Assembly (NCBI RefSeq): GCF_007827795.1
Contig: NZ_VITI01000008.1
Location: 1-64,000 of the forward strand
DNA: 64,000 bases
Source of the DNA: Azospirillum brasilense
Lineage (GTDB): Bacteria; Pseudomonadota; Alphaproteobacteria; Azospirillales; Azospirillaceae
Direction of reading: 5' to 3'
Below, piece after piece: positions 35,418 through 44,479 of this stretch (position 1 is the first letter of the stretch; each line of letters starts with the position of its first letter). Under the pieces are notes generated by a model. It searched no databases. It worked only from the letters and a program-made list of their open reading frames with translations, and had not been told where the DNA came from. The position numbers and the translations under genes were made by a program.

Positions 35418-38036
35418 TCAGGAGCTGCCGTCGCGGCGGTGGATCACCGCCAGACCGGCCATGCGCTCCGCCCCGACCAATTCGCTGAGGCTGTCGTACA
35501 GCTCCACGCGGGCCATCGCCGATTCGAGGGCGCGGCGATCCCCCGCAGCGATGTGCGGGCTGTCGATCCGACCGTTCTCCATGAACCCGCGCAGGACATC
35601 GAGCGTGAGCCGGTCCTCCGGGCGCTCGACGTCCGGGGGCTGCCAGTTCAGATCCTCGATGACGTAGACCCCGCCGGGTCGCAGCCGTCCGAACAGGGCG
35701 GCCAGGGTCATCTGCTGATGGCGCGAGGCGTGGGAGCCGTCGTCGATGATGATGTCGAAGGGACCGTCCTCCTCGGCCAGACGCCGCAGCCCGTCGGGGT
35801 CGCCCTGGTCGACGCGCCGGGTCGTCACCCGCCCGCCGTCGAAGGCCGAGAAATCCTCGATGTCCGCGCCGACGACGACGGCGTTCGGGAAATAGCGCTC
35901 CCACATGCGCAGGCTCGGCACGTCGTCCTGCTTCCAGCCCTCGACCCGGCCGCGGCACAGGCCGATCTCCAGGATGCGCAAGGCCTCGAACCGCCGCGGT
36001 GCGAACAGCGCGTCGTAGACCCGTGTGTAATGATGTCCCAGACGCTCGGTGCCCAGGCGGGGCCCCTTGTCGGAATGAAAGCGCATGGCGAGGGCCGACA
36101 GGGTGCCGTTCGGATCGTGCAGAGCGGCCAGCCGGCCCAACACCGACTCCGCGTCGGCGTCCTCCACCGGCGGGCCGGCGGGACCCCACATGCCGTTCCA
36201 CAAATGCACGCCGGCGACCCGCTCGTCCGCCAGCAGGGACAGCGCCGGCCCATCGCTCTCGGCCAGCCAGGAATGCTCCGTCCAGTCGACGGCGTTGAAG
36301 ACCGTCGGCGGCAGCACGCGGTCCAGCAGATCCCGGCCCGGCCCGGTCAGCACGTAGCGGCTGAGCAGCAGCGGGCCGACCGCGCCGAAGCGGCGGTCGC
36401 TGCCGCTCGTCAGGATGCGCATCGACTCCTCGAACAGCCGGCGCATGTGGACCGAGCCCCGCGGCGCGCGGATGGCGTCGCCGACGAGCGCGTGGCCGGC
36501 GTCCAGGCCGTGCCATTGCGAGCAGAACAGGTGGCCGGGGCCGAAGCTCAGCGGCTTCAGCAGGACGACGTCGGTGTCCAGCCACCAGCCGCCGAAGGCG
36601 TGCAGGGCGGCGTAGCGGAAGATGTCGCTGAAGTAGCGGATCTCGGCGCTGCGGACGCACAGGTCGTAGACATGGTGCGGCACCACCGTTCCGGCGTCCT
36701 CCACCCGCACGCCGTCCGCCACCCGGCCCAGCAGCGCGGGATCGCCATAGCTGTAGAGATGCACCGGGTGCCCCTGCGCCACCATGGAGCGCAGCGCCAA
36801 CCGCGCCCCGGCGTTCAGCGGCGCTCCCGACCAGAAGGTGGTGATGCGGTCGCGGGTCTCGGTGTCGTGGTGGCGGACGCGCAGATGCGGGTTGAAGCCC
36901 CGCGCCGCCGCGTTCCGGCGCTCGGGATGGGAGGCTTCGGCCAGGAAGGGCATGGCCTCGGCGGTCGCCCGGATCAGCGAGTCGAGGTCATCGTCGCCGG
37001 CCGGCGCGGAGCCGTTCGCCAAGCGGCGCATCCGGCGGTGCAGAAGGCCGGCGGCGAACGGGTCGCCCCGCCGGCTCCTGAGGACCGACAGGGTGGCGAG
37101 CGCCCCCTCGGCCGCGGGGTCGAGCGCGAGAGCGCGCCGTCCGTCGGTTTCGGCCGACTCCGTGCCACCGGCGTCCATCCGGCAGACCGCCCGCGCGCTC
37201 CAGCCCGCGGAGTCGGTGGGAGCGCGCTCCAGATGGGCGGTGTAGAGCGCGTCGGCCTCCGCAAGGCGCCCTTGGCGCAGGCGGGTGGCGGCGAGGTTGC
37301 ACAGCGGCTCGGGACGCTGCGGTTCGAGCGCCCGCGCCCAGCCCAGCCGCCGGGCCGCCTCGTCGGAATCGTCCCCGCTGTCCGGCGCGCGGGCCAGGAT
37401 GCCGAAGAAGGCCGGCGCCAGCGCCAGGGCGCGGCGCCGCGCCGCTTCGGCCCCGCGGACGTTTCCGGACCGTGCACGGGCATCCGCCAGATGGTACCAG
37501 GATTCCAGCGCGGTGCCGTCGGTCCGGACCGCGCCTTCCAGGATGGCCGCCGCTTCCGCCGCGTCGCCGCCGGCCAGCAGCAACCGGCCGAGATGGGTGG
37601 CGGCGCGGACGTCGCCACCGTCGGATGTGCCATTCGAGATCAGCGCGGTCCGGTAGGCCTCCCGCGCCTCCGCGTGTCGTCCAAGCCGCTCCAGCAGGAT
37701 TCCGGCGTTGAGCGCGGCGTCGGTCAGCGCGGGGTTCAGCCGCGCCGCTTCCCGGTAATCGGCGACCGCGCCCTCCAGGTCGCCGGTCTCCTGCCGGGCC
37801 ATGGCGCGGTGCCGGTGCAGGTCGGGTCCCGGCGCGCGGGCCAGCGCCTCGCCGAGCAGCGCCGCGGCTTCCCTGAAGAGTCCGGCTTGCGCGTGAATGA
37901 TGCCCAGCAAGTGCCAAGCGGCGGCTTGATCCGGGTCGGCGTCGAGAATGCGCCGGCACAGAATCTCCGCCTCCGCCGGGCGTCCGGCTTGGTGGTGGTC
38001 GAGCGCGATGGTCAGCGCTTCTTGAATGGTTGCCAT
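35418..38036 (-). CDS. Fused TPR, glycosyltransferase and methyltransferase protein
   Basis: 872 residues from ATG 38036; another in-frame ATG at 38066 is possible and neither has a clear Shine-Dalgarno. Residues about 1-350 are tetratricopeptide repeats (MATIQEALTIALDHHQAGRP at the start). A sugar-transferase domain of the DXD type follows at about 375-600, with FWSGAPLNAGARLALRS, YFSDIFRYAALHAFGGWWLD and the metal-binding DTD near 487-489. From about 630 comes a class I SAM methyltransferase with LRILEIGLCRGRVEGWKQDD, ADIEDF and FDIIIDDGSHASRHQQ. It probably adds and methylates a sugar on protein or glycan. Location inside the flagellar island makes flagellin or hook glycosylation a possibility. 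Confidence 0.8.
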   Translation of the reverse strand: MATIQEALTIALDHHQAGRPAEAEILCRRILDADPDQAAAWHLLGIIHAQAGLFREAAALLGEALARAPGPDLHRHRAMARQETGDLEGAVADYREAARLNPALTDAALNAGILLERLGRHAEAREAYRTALISNGTSDGGDVRAATHLGRLLLAGGDAAEAAAILEGAVRTDGTALESWYHLADARARSGNVRGAEAARRRALALAPAFFGILARAPDSGDDSDEAARRLGWARALEPQRPEPLCNLAATRLRQGRLAEADALYTAHLERAPTDSAGWSARAVCRMDAGGTESAETDGRRALALDPAAEGALATLSVLRSRRGDPFAAGLLHRRMRRLANGSAPAGDDDLDSLIRATAEAMPFLAEASHPERRNAAARGFNPHLRVRHHDTETRDRITTFWSGAPLNAGARLALRSMVAQGHPVHLYSYGDPALLGRVADGVRVEDAGTVVPHHVYDLCVRSAEIRYFSDIFRYAALHAFGGWWLDTDVVLLKPLSFGPGHLFCSQWHGLDAGHALVGDAIRAPRGSVHMRRLFEESMRILTSGSDRRFGAVGPLLLSRYVLTGPGRDLLDRVLPPTVFNAVDWTEHSWLAESDGPALSLLADERVAGVHLWNGMWGPAGPPVEDADAESVLGRLAALHDPNGTLSALAMRFHSDKGPRLGTERLGHHYTRVYDALFAPRRFEALRILEIGLCRGRVEGWKQDDVPSLRMWERYFPNAVVVGADIEDFSAFDGGRVTTRRVDQGDPDGLRRLAEEDGPFDIIIDDGSHASRHQQMTLAALFGRLRPGGVYVIEDLNWQPPDVERPEDRLTLDVLRGFMENGRIDSPHIAAGDRRALESAMARVELYDSLSELVGAERMAGLAVIHRRDGSS

Positions 38037-38406
38037 GGCGCCAGTGGTCTTCAACCGGATGGCCATGTCAACAGGAGAGTGCCGGGGACGGAGGGGGACC
38101 CGGAGTCGGCACGATCCTGGCCGTGGGAAGAGAAAGGGGCGGCCCGCCCCTCTGTCGGAGCTTGGTTCGCTCGGGCCGGCCGCGAGCCCGCTGCAAGGAG
38201 CCGTCAACCTACCGGCCCCGGCCGGTTCCGGCCAGCCGGGAAATCGGGCTGCCACTCCCTGTCGCTCTCCCTATCGAATGAAGGACGTCTTCCGATGGCC
38301 GCCTCGCCCTTCGGCGTGGCGCTTTCGCGCGATTCGCCGCGCAGCCGTATCGGCCGCCCGCTCGCCCCGTTGGTGCGGGTTGCCAGGTCGGCCTGTTGAG
38401 GGTGAG
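38037..38406. other. Gap between the TPR fusion gene and the coiled-coil genes
   Basis: 370 bases without a confident gene. It should hold the divergent promoters of the TPR fusion gene and the coiled-coil pair, but no convincing -35/-10, GG-N10-GC or CtrA element was seen. A 34-codon frame, ATG 38295 to TGA 38399 (MAASPFGVALSRD at its start), ends eight bases before the next ATG and could be a leader peptide; the evidence is weak. Confidence 0.35.
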
Positions 38407-38607
38407 ATGGAACTCCTGAAGCGGATCGAGACATTGCAGGCCCTGGTCCGTGAGACGCAGACACGAAGGAAGCGTCTGCTGGACCGGTCCAACGAACGTC
38501 TGCGCTCTGCCGAGAAGGCGTTGGAAGGGTCACACCGCCTGCTGAAAGGGAGGCCCGATGACGCAGGCACATCACCCGCTGAACCGCGCTGGGGCGCAGG
38601 ACGCTGA
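38407..38607 (+). CDS. Small coiled-coil protein of unknown function
   Basis: 66 residues, MELLKRIETLQALVRETQTR at the start, heptad-like and very basic (RRKRLLDRSNERLRSAEKAL), with a flexible Gly/Pro end. GAGGGTGAG precedes the ATG. Its last 50 bases overlap the next gene in another frame, and that gene starts with a strong Shine-Dalgarno, so the two are probably coupled. No family was recognised. Confidence 0.55.
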   Translation: MELLKRIETLQALVRETQTRRKRLLDRSNERLRSAEKALEGSHRLLKGRPDDAGTSPAEPRWGAGR

Positions 38608-39067
38608 TGCGGAGGATTGGCGGCGGCGCAACGAGGCGCGGCGCAGCAGGGCCGAAGACGCCCGTGCCGGAGCGGAACGGATGCGCGAGGAGGCCGAAGA
38701 GGAACGATCCTCAAACTTCCAGCACCATGTCGAGGCGGAAGGCGCACGACTCATAGCGGAAGAAGGGCGGATCACCGGCGAGGCGCAGCGGCGGGACGCC
38801 GAGGAAACGCGCATTCCGGATGAAGAGCATCGCCGGTCCGCCGAGACGGCCGGACTTGCGGCGGACGAGGCGCGGCGCGGCGAGGAACAGGCGCGGCTGC
38901 TCCATGAGGCCACCCGGCGTTTCGCCGAGAAGGCCCGGCTTCATGCCGAGCATGCGCGTGCCGATGCGGAGAGCGCGCGGGCGGCGAACGAGGAGCAGCG
39001 CCAGATCCTGGAGGAGATGCGGGACACCCTCCGGCGTTACGAGTCGCTTCTGGCTCGGATCGGGTGA
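38558..39067 (+). CDS. Long coiled-coil protein of unknown function
   Basis: 169 residues, more than 70 percent Ala, Glu, Arg and Asp. From residue 20 to 160 it is an almost unbroken charged helix with repeated RRxxEExRxxxEEA-type elements (for example RRDAEETRIPDEEHRRSAET), interrupted by no proline-rich part. It lacks a signal peptide and membrane segment. AAAGGGAGG lies five bases ahead of the ATG. With the 66-residue neighbour it may form a cytosolic rod or scaffold; no function can be assigned. Confidence 0.65.
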   Translation: MTQAHHPLNRAGAQDADAEDWRRRNEARRSRAEDARAGAERMREEAEEERSSNFQHHVEAEGARLIAEEGRITGEAQRRDAEETRIPDEEHRRSAETAGLAADEARRGEEQARLLHEATRRFAEKARLHAEHARADAESARAANEEQRQILEEMRDTLRRYESLLARIG

Positions 39068-39147
39068 CGGGGCGCCGAGGGACGGCAGGAAGGGCACGGC
39101 AGATCCAGCCGGGCGGCAGAAACTTCCCGTCCAACCGCGGCCGGCCC

Positions 39148-39175
39148 GAAGGGGGCCGGTGCCCCCTTCTGTCTT
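39148..39175 (+). terminator. Hairpin after the coiled-coil genes
   Basis: GAAGGGGG and CCCCCTTC pair around CCGGTG and are followed by TGTCTTGG. It lies between the coiled-coil gene and the convergent flgH. Confidence 0.6.
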
Positions 39176-39215
39176 GGTTGCTGGTGCATTTCCGCCCTGC
39201 GTTCCCGGAACGTCC

Positions 39216-40001
39216 TCAGAAGGGCATGATGATGTCGAACAGCTGCTGGCCGTAGCGGGGCTGCTGCACGTCGGTGATCTGGCCGCGTCCGCCATAGGAG
39301 ATGCGGGCCTCGGCCACCTTTTCGTAGCTGATGGTGTTCTGCGCCGTGATGTCCTCGGGCCGGATCACGCCGGTGATGATCAGGTCGCGCACCTCGTAGT
39401 TCACCCGGACCTCCTGCCGGCCCTGGATCACCATGTTGCCGTTGGGCAGGGACTGCGTGACCAGCGCGGCCACCTTCAGGGTGATCTGCTCCTTGCGGTT
39501 GATGGCGCCCTTGCCGTCGTTGGAGGTCGAGCTGGAAAGGTCCAGCAGGCTGTCGGCGCTCACCCCGTCGGGCAGCGCGCGTTGCAGGGCCTTGCCCTCG
39601 AAGCCGAAGAAGCTCGGCATGCCGGCCTTCTCGGAGTTGCCGCGGGTGCGGGTGGTCTGGTTGTTGAGCTGGGCCTGATCGTTGATCTGGATGTCGACGG
39701 TCAGCAGGTCGCCGACCTTGGCCGCGCGCTGGTCCTTGAAGAAGGCCTTGGCGCCGGTCCGCCACAGGGAGTTCGGGTTGCGCTCCGTCGGCAGGGGGGT
39801 GGGCATCGGCAGGCTGACCGGCTGGTAGCCGGGCTGGGCCTGCGGGTCCTTGATCTTGGTGAGTTCCGGAGCGGAGCCGATGTCCGCCACGCGCGACATG
39901 GCGTTGCAGGCGGGAAGGCCGGCGGCGACGGCGACGAGCAGAGCGAAGCGGAACGCCGTGCGAGCGGTGTTCGTGGCGGCGGACATCCTGAGGGCGGACA
40001 T
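39216..40001 (-). CDS. flgH: Flagellar L-ring protein FlgH
   Basis: 261 residues; a lipoprotein signal with lipobox LPAC at about residues 29-32, so it is anchored in the outer membrane and forms the L ring around the rod. SLWRTGAKAFFKDQRAAKVG, LTVDIQINDQAQLNNQTTR and the C-terminal YGGRGQITDVQQPRYGQQL are FlgH signatures. AAGGAG precedes the ATG. Last gene of flgF-flgG-flgA-flgH. Confidence 0.95.
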   Translation of the reverse strand: MSALRMSAATNTARTAFRFALLVAVAAGLPACNAMSRVADIGSAPELTKIKDPQAQPGYQPVSLPMPTPLPTERNPNSLWRTGAKAFFKDQRAAKVGDLLTVDIQINDQAQLNNQTTRTRGNSEKAGMPSFFGFEGKALQRALPDGVSADSLLDLSSSTSNDGKGAINRKEQITLKVAALVTQSLPNGNMVIQGRQEVRVNYEVRDLIITGVIRPEDITAQNTISYEKVAEARISYGGRGQITDVQQPRYGQQLFDIIMPF

Positions 40002-40013
40002 GGAGCTTTCTCC

Positions 40014-40778
40014 TTACTTCGCGGTGAGGCCGGGCTTTGCCACGGCGACGATGCTGGGGCCGGCGACGGTCGCTTCGAGAATGCGGTTCGACTGGGTGTT
40101 GACGACGCGGATCACATCGCCCCGGCCGCCGTCCTGCAGGGCCTTGCCCTGGACCGACAGGGTCAGGTTCTCGGTGGCCAGCGTGATGGTGACCAGCGAG
40201 CCTTTGTCCACGACCCGCGGCGACTGGAGGTCGCGCAGCCGCACCGGCTGGTTCACGGGGACCCCGCGCCGCGGCGTCAGGCCGATGAGCTGGGCGTCGG
40301 TGGCGGCGATGTCGCTGCCGGCGAAGTCGGCGCGCACGTCCTGCCAATCCACGTCGCCGGGCCCGATCACGTCGCCGGGCGCGATGCGCCGCGACAGCAC
40401 CGGCACCTGCACCACGCCATAGGCGCGGCCCGACACCGGAAGGCGCACGACCGGACGGGTGTCGGCCACGATCACCTCCGCGGCGAAGCGGCCCTGCACC
40501 GGGTTGTAGTAGAGGTTCTCCACCGTCAGGCTGCCGGCGCCCGCCGGGGCGCGCAGCTCCACCGCGCGGTTGTCCAGCTCCATCTGCAGCCGGCCCGTGG
40601 TGATCTGGCGGGACAGCGCGTCGGACAGCACCGCTTCGACATGGGCCGGGCTGTAGACCACCACTGCTGCCGCCGCCGAGGCGCCGCCGTCCATCGTCTG
40701 GGCGAGGGCCGCCGGGCCGCTGACAATCGCGGTGGCGAGAAGGGCGGCGCCGAGGATGTGGAGGGCGGGGCGGAGCAT
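40014..40778 (-). CDS. flgA: P-ring assembly chaperone FlgA
   Basis: 254 residues with an N-terminal signal peptide (LHILGAALLATAIVSG, cleavage near ALA-QT). The SAF-like C-terminal part has VPVLSRRIAPGDVIGPGDVD and the end segment ILEATVAGPSIVAVAKPG. It assists FlgI assembly in the periplasm. It lies between flgG and flgH with 12 bases to flgH. Confidence 0.92.
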   Translation of the reverse strand: MLRPALHILGAALLATAIVSGPAALAQTMDGGASAAAAVVVYSPAHVEAVLSDALSRQITTGRLQMELDNRAVELRAPAGAGSLTVENLYYNPVQGRFAAEVIVADTRPVVRLPVSGRAYGVVQVPVLSRRIAPGDVIGPGDVDWQDVRADFAGSDIAATDAQLIGLTPRRGVPVNQPVRLRDLQSPRVVDKGSLVTITLATENLTLSVQGKALQDGGRGDVIRVVNTQSNRILEATVAGPSIVAVAKPGLTAK

Positions 40779-40822
40779 GGCGGAATGTCCTTGCTGGAAC
40801 GGGCCTTAAGGCGGTGCGGGGA

Positions 40823-41608
40823 TCAGCGGAGCTGCGAGGCCTGCTGCATCATCTCGTCGGTGGTCTTGATGACCTTGGAGTTCATCTCGTAGGCGCGCTG
40901 GGCGGAGATCAGGGTGGTGATCTCCTGCACGATGTTGACGTTGGAGGTTTCCAGCGCGCCCTGCACCACGCGGCCGAAGCCGGGAGCGCCGGGGTTGCCG
41001 CCGACCGCCTCGCCGGACGCGCCGGTCTGCAGGAACAGGTTGTCGCCGACGGCTTCCAGGCCCGCCGCGTTGGCGAAGGTGGCCAGCTGGATCTGCCCGA
41101 CATTCTGCTGGGCGACCTGGCCGTCCAGCTTCACCATCACCTCGCCCGAGGCGTTGATGGCGACGTCGACGGCTTCCGCCGGGATGGTGATCGCCGGCTG
41201 CACCGGATAGCCGTCGGCGGTGACGATGATGCCCTCCGGCGACAGCTTGAAATTGCCGGCGCGGGTGTAGGCCGTGTCGCCGCTGGGGAGTTGCACCTGG
41301 AAATAGCCGGAGCCGTTGATGGCGACGTCCAGCTTGTTGTCGGTGACGGTCAGGTTGCCCTGCTCCAGCACGCGGGCCACCGCGGCGACGCGCACGCCGG
41401 CACCCACCTGCACGCCGGTCGGCACGATGGTGCCGGCGTCCGACGAGGTGGAACCGATGCGGCGGAAGTTCTGATACAGCAGGTCCTGGAACTCGGCCCG
41501 CTGCTTCTTGAAGCCGGTCGTCGTCGCGTTGGCGATGTTGTTCGAGATGGTCTCGACGTTCAACTGCTGGGCGATCATGCCGGTGGCGCCGATGGCGAGG
41601 CTGCGCAT
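40823..41608 (-). CDS. flgG: Flagellar distal rod protein FlgG
   Basis: 261 residues, the invariant FlgG length. The start MRSLAIGATGMIAQQLNVET with NNIANATTTGFKKQRAEFQD is the export and rod signature, and the C-terminus SAQRAYEMNSKVIKTTDEMM is conserved. AAGGAGTAAGG precedes the ATG. Confidence 0.97.
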   Translation of the reverse strand: MRSLAIGATGMIAQQLNVETISNNIANATTTGFKKQRAEFQDLLYQNFRRIGSTSSDAGTIVPTGVQVGAGVRVAAVARVLEQGNLTVTDNKLDVAINGSGYFQVQLPSGDTAYTRAGNFKLSPEGIIVTADGYPVQPAITIPAEAVDVAINASGEVMVKLDGQVAQQNVGQIQLATFANAAGLEAVGDNLFLQTGASGEAVGGNPGAPGFGRVVQGALETSNVNIVQEITTLISAQRAYEMNSKVIKTTDEMMQQASQLR

Positions 41609-41635
41609 GGTTCCTTACTCCTTGTACGCGGTCGA

Positions 41636-42358
41636 TCAGGCCGTGCGGCCCAGCTTCTGGACGGCGCTGCGGATGCGCTCGTGCTCGCTCTCGATCAGCT
41701 TCTGGTTGGACTGGTATTGGCGCTGGATCTCGATCAGCGCCGTCATCTCCACCACCGGCTTCACGTTGGAATTCTCAAGCATTCCCTGTGCCACCTTCGT
41801 GTCGGCCGGGGCCGCCTGAGGCTCCTCGTCGCTGACGTACAGGCCGGCGCCGACCTCGGTCATCAGCTGCTCGTTGCGGAAGGTGACGATGTTCAGCCGG
41901 CCCACCGGACCCAGCTCGGTGGAGACGGTGCCGTCGCCGGACACCATGATGTCCCTGGTGCCGTTCGGGATCGTGAGGGGCTGGCCGTTGTCGCCCATGA
42001 CCGGCAGGCCGCCGCCGTCCACGATCTGGCGCTGGTCGTTCAGGCGGAAGTTGCCGGCGCGGGTGTAGCGGGGGCCGTTCGCCGTATCGACGGTGAAGTA
42101 GCCATGGCCGGTCAGCGCCAGGTCCAGCGAATTGCCCGTCTGCATCATCCCGCCGGCCGAGAGGTCGCGCACCACGGCGCGGTCCTGCACGAAGCTGACC
42201 TGCTCGTGCATGCCCGGACGCTCCAGGAACTCCGTGAACAGCATGCGCTGCTGCTTGAAGCCCGTGGTGTTCATGTTCGCGATGTTGTTCGAAATCACGT
42301 CCAGCTGGCGGCGCAGGGTGAGCTGGCGCGACAGGGACACGTAGATCGGGTTTTCCAT
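41636..42358 (-). CDS. flgF: Flagellar proximal rod protein FlgF
   Basis: 240 residues from ATG 42358 (MENPIYVSLSRQLTLRRQLD). NNIANMNTTGFKQQRMLFTE and LIEIQRQYQSNQKLIESEHE mark it as an alphaproteobacterial FlgF. AGAGG lies ahead. First gene of the flgF-flgG-flgA-flgH operon, preceded by a sigma-54 promoter. Confidence 0.95.
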   Translation of the reverse strand: MENPIYVSLSRQLTLRRQLDVISNNIANMNTTGFKQQRMLFTEFLERPGMHEQVSFVQDRAVVRDLSAGGMMQTGNSLDLALTGHGYFTVDTANGPRYTRAGNFRLNDQRQIVDGGGLPVMGDNGQPLTIPNGTRDIMVSGDGTVSTELGPVGRLNIVTFRNEQLMTEVGAGLYVSDEEPQAAPADTKVAQGMLENSNVKPVVEMTALIEIQRQYQSNQKLIESEHERIRSAVQKLGRTA

Positions 42359-42412
42359 CGGCGGCCTCTTTTCCATTCGGGCCGGGGGAGCGTTCCGACC
42401 GGCGCAAAAGGC

Positions 42413-42430
42413 AATGCACGGTGCGTGCCA
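42413..42430 (-). promoter_or_regulatory. Sigma-54 promoter of flgF-flgG-flgA-flgH
   Basis: On the minus strand TGGCACGCACCGTGCATT. The -24 element TGGCACG is a perfect match, with GG and GC ten bases apart. Predicted start near 42405, leader of about 45 bases. Confidence 0.8.
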
Positions 42431-42856
42431 GAGCTGAAAACGGCCGGAAAGACAAGCATGGCGGCGGACGCCGCCGCCGGGGAAGCGCCTGCCGGGCAAG
42501 AAATGCCGGTGGGATGGCAAGGGCTGCCGCCCGCCGCCGGGCAAAACCGTCCCGTTGCCGCGGCGCGGGCGGCGCGCGGATCACAAGGCGGCTCCATCCG
42601 CCGGAAGCGGGCGGACGGGTGGCGGGCGGGGGCGGGGCAGGATGGTGGGGAAGGGGATGGCGGGCGTGGCTCGGGCGTTCGCTCCTCGGTTGACGGGGAT
42701 CTCCGGCGATGCCCCAATCAAGAACCGTGCCGCCGTCTGTGGTTGCGCTTCTGTCACAGCCGCGGACCGTGCCTGAAAGGCTTTGTTAACTATCCGAAAG
42801 ATAGGGTTGCTGCGCTGGTAAGGCCACGCTCCGCCACCGCTCGCGCTTAGGATTCC
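42431..42856. other. Divergent flgF-fliL intergenic region
   Basis: About 425 bases, very GC-rich, no gene recognised. A GTTAAC half-site and the imperfect repeat CTATCCGAAAGATAG lie near 42785-42803, about 55 bases before fliL, and may belong to its promoter. No sigma-54 element was found on the plus strand. Confidence 0.5.
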
Positions 42857-43378
42857 ATGACCGCGCACGCTGAAGACGACGTTCCGACCGATGGCCTGCC
42901 GCGCAAGAAATTCAGCGGCAAGAAGCTGGTCCTGTTCGTCATCCTGCCGCTGGTGCTGCTGATCGGCGCCGGTGCGGGCGTGTACTTCAGCGGCCTGCTC
43001 GATTCGCTGCTCGGCAAGAAGGAGGAGCATGCGGAGGTGCCGGCGGAACCGGCGCAGCCCGATCCGCACGCCGCACCGGTCTTCTACGACCTGCCGGACA
43101 TGCTGGTGAACCTGAACAGCAGCGGCAAGCGTCCGGCCTTCCTGAAGATCAAGATTTCGATCCAGCTTGCGAAGGGCGAGGACATACCGGCGATCGAGCA
43201 TGTGCTGCCGCGCATCATCGACAATTTCCAGGTCTATCTGCGCGAACTGCGGCTGGAGGATCTGAAGGGGTCGGCGGGCATGTACCGCCTGCGCCAGGAG
43301 CTGCTGATGCGGATCACCGCGTCCGCCCACCCGGTGAAGGTCAAGGACGTGCTGTTCAAGGAAATGCTGGTCCAGTAG
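42857..43378 (+). CDS. fliL: Flagellar basal-body protein FliL
   Basis: 173 residues. A single membrane helix at about 25-47 (LVLFVILPLVLLIGAGAGVY) follows a cytosolic basic start. The periplasmic domain has YDLPDMLVNLNSSGKRPAFL and ends MRITASAHPVKVKDVLFKEM. FliL surrounds the stators and supports torque. First gene of the fliL-fliM-motE group. Confidence 0.95.
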   Translation: MTAHAEDDVPTDGLPRKKFSGKKLVLFVILPLVLLIGAGAGVYFSGLLDSLLGKKEEHAEVPAEPAQPDPHAAPVFYDLPDMLVNLNSSGKRPAFLKIKISIQLAKGEDIPAIEHVLPRIIDNFQVYLRELRLEDLKGSAGMYRLRQELLMRITASAHPVKVKDVLFKEMLVQ

Positions 43379-43396
43379 GGACGGCGGAAACGGGCC

Positions 43397-44479
43397 ATGA
43401 GCAACACCGAGGAACTGAGCGAAGAAGAACGCCTTGCCGCCGAATGGGCCGCCCTCGCCGAAGACGGCGGCGACATGGGCGACATGGCGGACATGGGCGG
43501 CGGCGGCTCGACCCGCGTCCTCAACCAGGACGAGATCGACAGCCTGCTCGGCTTCGACCAGGGCGGCGCCGGGGACGGCGACAACTCCGGCATCATGGCG
43601 CTGGTCAACTCGGCGCTGGTCAACTACGAACGCCTGCCCATGCTGGAGGTGGTCTTCGACCGCCTCGTCCGCATGATGTCCACGTCCTTGCGCAACTTCA
43701 CGTCCGACAACGTCGAGGTCAGCCTCGACCAGATCTCCTCGGTGCGCTTCGGCGACTATCTGAACTCCATCCCGCTGCCGGCGATGCTGTCCGTCTTCAA
43801 GGCGGAGGAGTGGGACAACTACGGCCTGATGGTCGTGGACTCAGCGCTGATCTACTCCATCGTGGACGTGTTGCTGGGCGGGCGGCGCGGCACGGCGGCG
43901 ATGCGCATCGAAGGCCGCCCCTACACGACCATCGAGCGCAACCTCGTGGAGCGCATGGTCCATGTGGTGCTGTCCGACCTGTCCGCCGCCTTCGACCCGC
44001 TGTCGCCCGTCACCTTCCGCTTCGACCGGCTGGAGACCAACCCGCGCTTCGCCACCATCGCGCGCCCGGCCAACGCGGCGGTGCTGGTCAAGCTGCGCAT
44101 CGACATGGAGGATCGCGGCGGCCGCCTGGAACTGATGATCCCCTACGCGACCCTGGAGCCGGTGCGCGAGCTTCTGCTCCAGATGTTCATGGGTGAGAAG
44201 TTCGGCCGCGACTCGATCTGGGAAACCCACCTCGCCTCGGAACTGCTGGTCACCGACGTGGACATCTCCGCGGTGCTGGACGAGGTGACGATGACCCTGC
44301 ACGACGTGCTGAACTGGCGCGTCGGCACGCGAATTCTTCTGAACGCCACGCCGGACGGCACCATCGAGCTGCGCTGCGGCGACGTTTCCATGTTCCAAGG
44401 CCGCATGGGCCGCAAGGGCGGGCACATCGCCGTGCGGATCGAGCGGGAGCTGCCCAAGCAGGAGGTCATGCGGCTATGA
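43397..44479 (+). CDS. fliM: Flagellar motor switch protein FliM
   Basis: 360 residues, C-ring component that binds phospho-CheY. The CheY-docking motif LNQDEIDSLLGF is at about 42-53, after an unusual acidic Gly/Met-rich N-terminal extension of about 40 residues (EDGGDMGDMADMGGGG). The middle domain has GGRRGTAAMRIEGRPYTTIE, and the C-terminal SpoA-like domain ends near MFQGRMGRKGGHIAVRIE. Its stop overlaps the next start by ATGA. Confidence 0.96.
   Translation: MSNTEELSEEERLAAEWAALAEDGGDMGDMADMGGGGSTRVLNQDEIDSLLGFDQGGAGDGDNSGIMALVNSALVNYERLPMLEVVFDRLVRMMSTSLRNFTSDNVEVSLDQISSVRFGDYLNSIPLPAMLSVFKAEEWDNYGLMVVDSALIYSIVDVLLGGRRGTAAMRIEGRPYTTIERNLVERMVHVVLSDLSAAFDPLSPVTFRFDRLETNPRFATIARPANAAVLVKLRIDMEDRGGRLELMIPYATLEPVRELLLQMFMGEKFGRDSIWETHLASELLVTDVDISAVLDEVTMTLHDVLNWRVGTRILLNATPDGTIELRCGDVSMFQGRMGRKGGHIAVRIERELPKQEVMRL

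Noticed and set aside
35439..38399. Antisense open frame of 986 codons opposite the TPR fusion gene
   Set aside because: Long antisense frames are expected in GC-rich coding DNA. The sequence has no domain and no Shine-Dalgarno, while the minus strand codes for clear domains.
42781..42803. CtrA box upstream of fliL
   Set aside because: Only one TTAA half-site is present; the second half at seven bases does not match.
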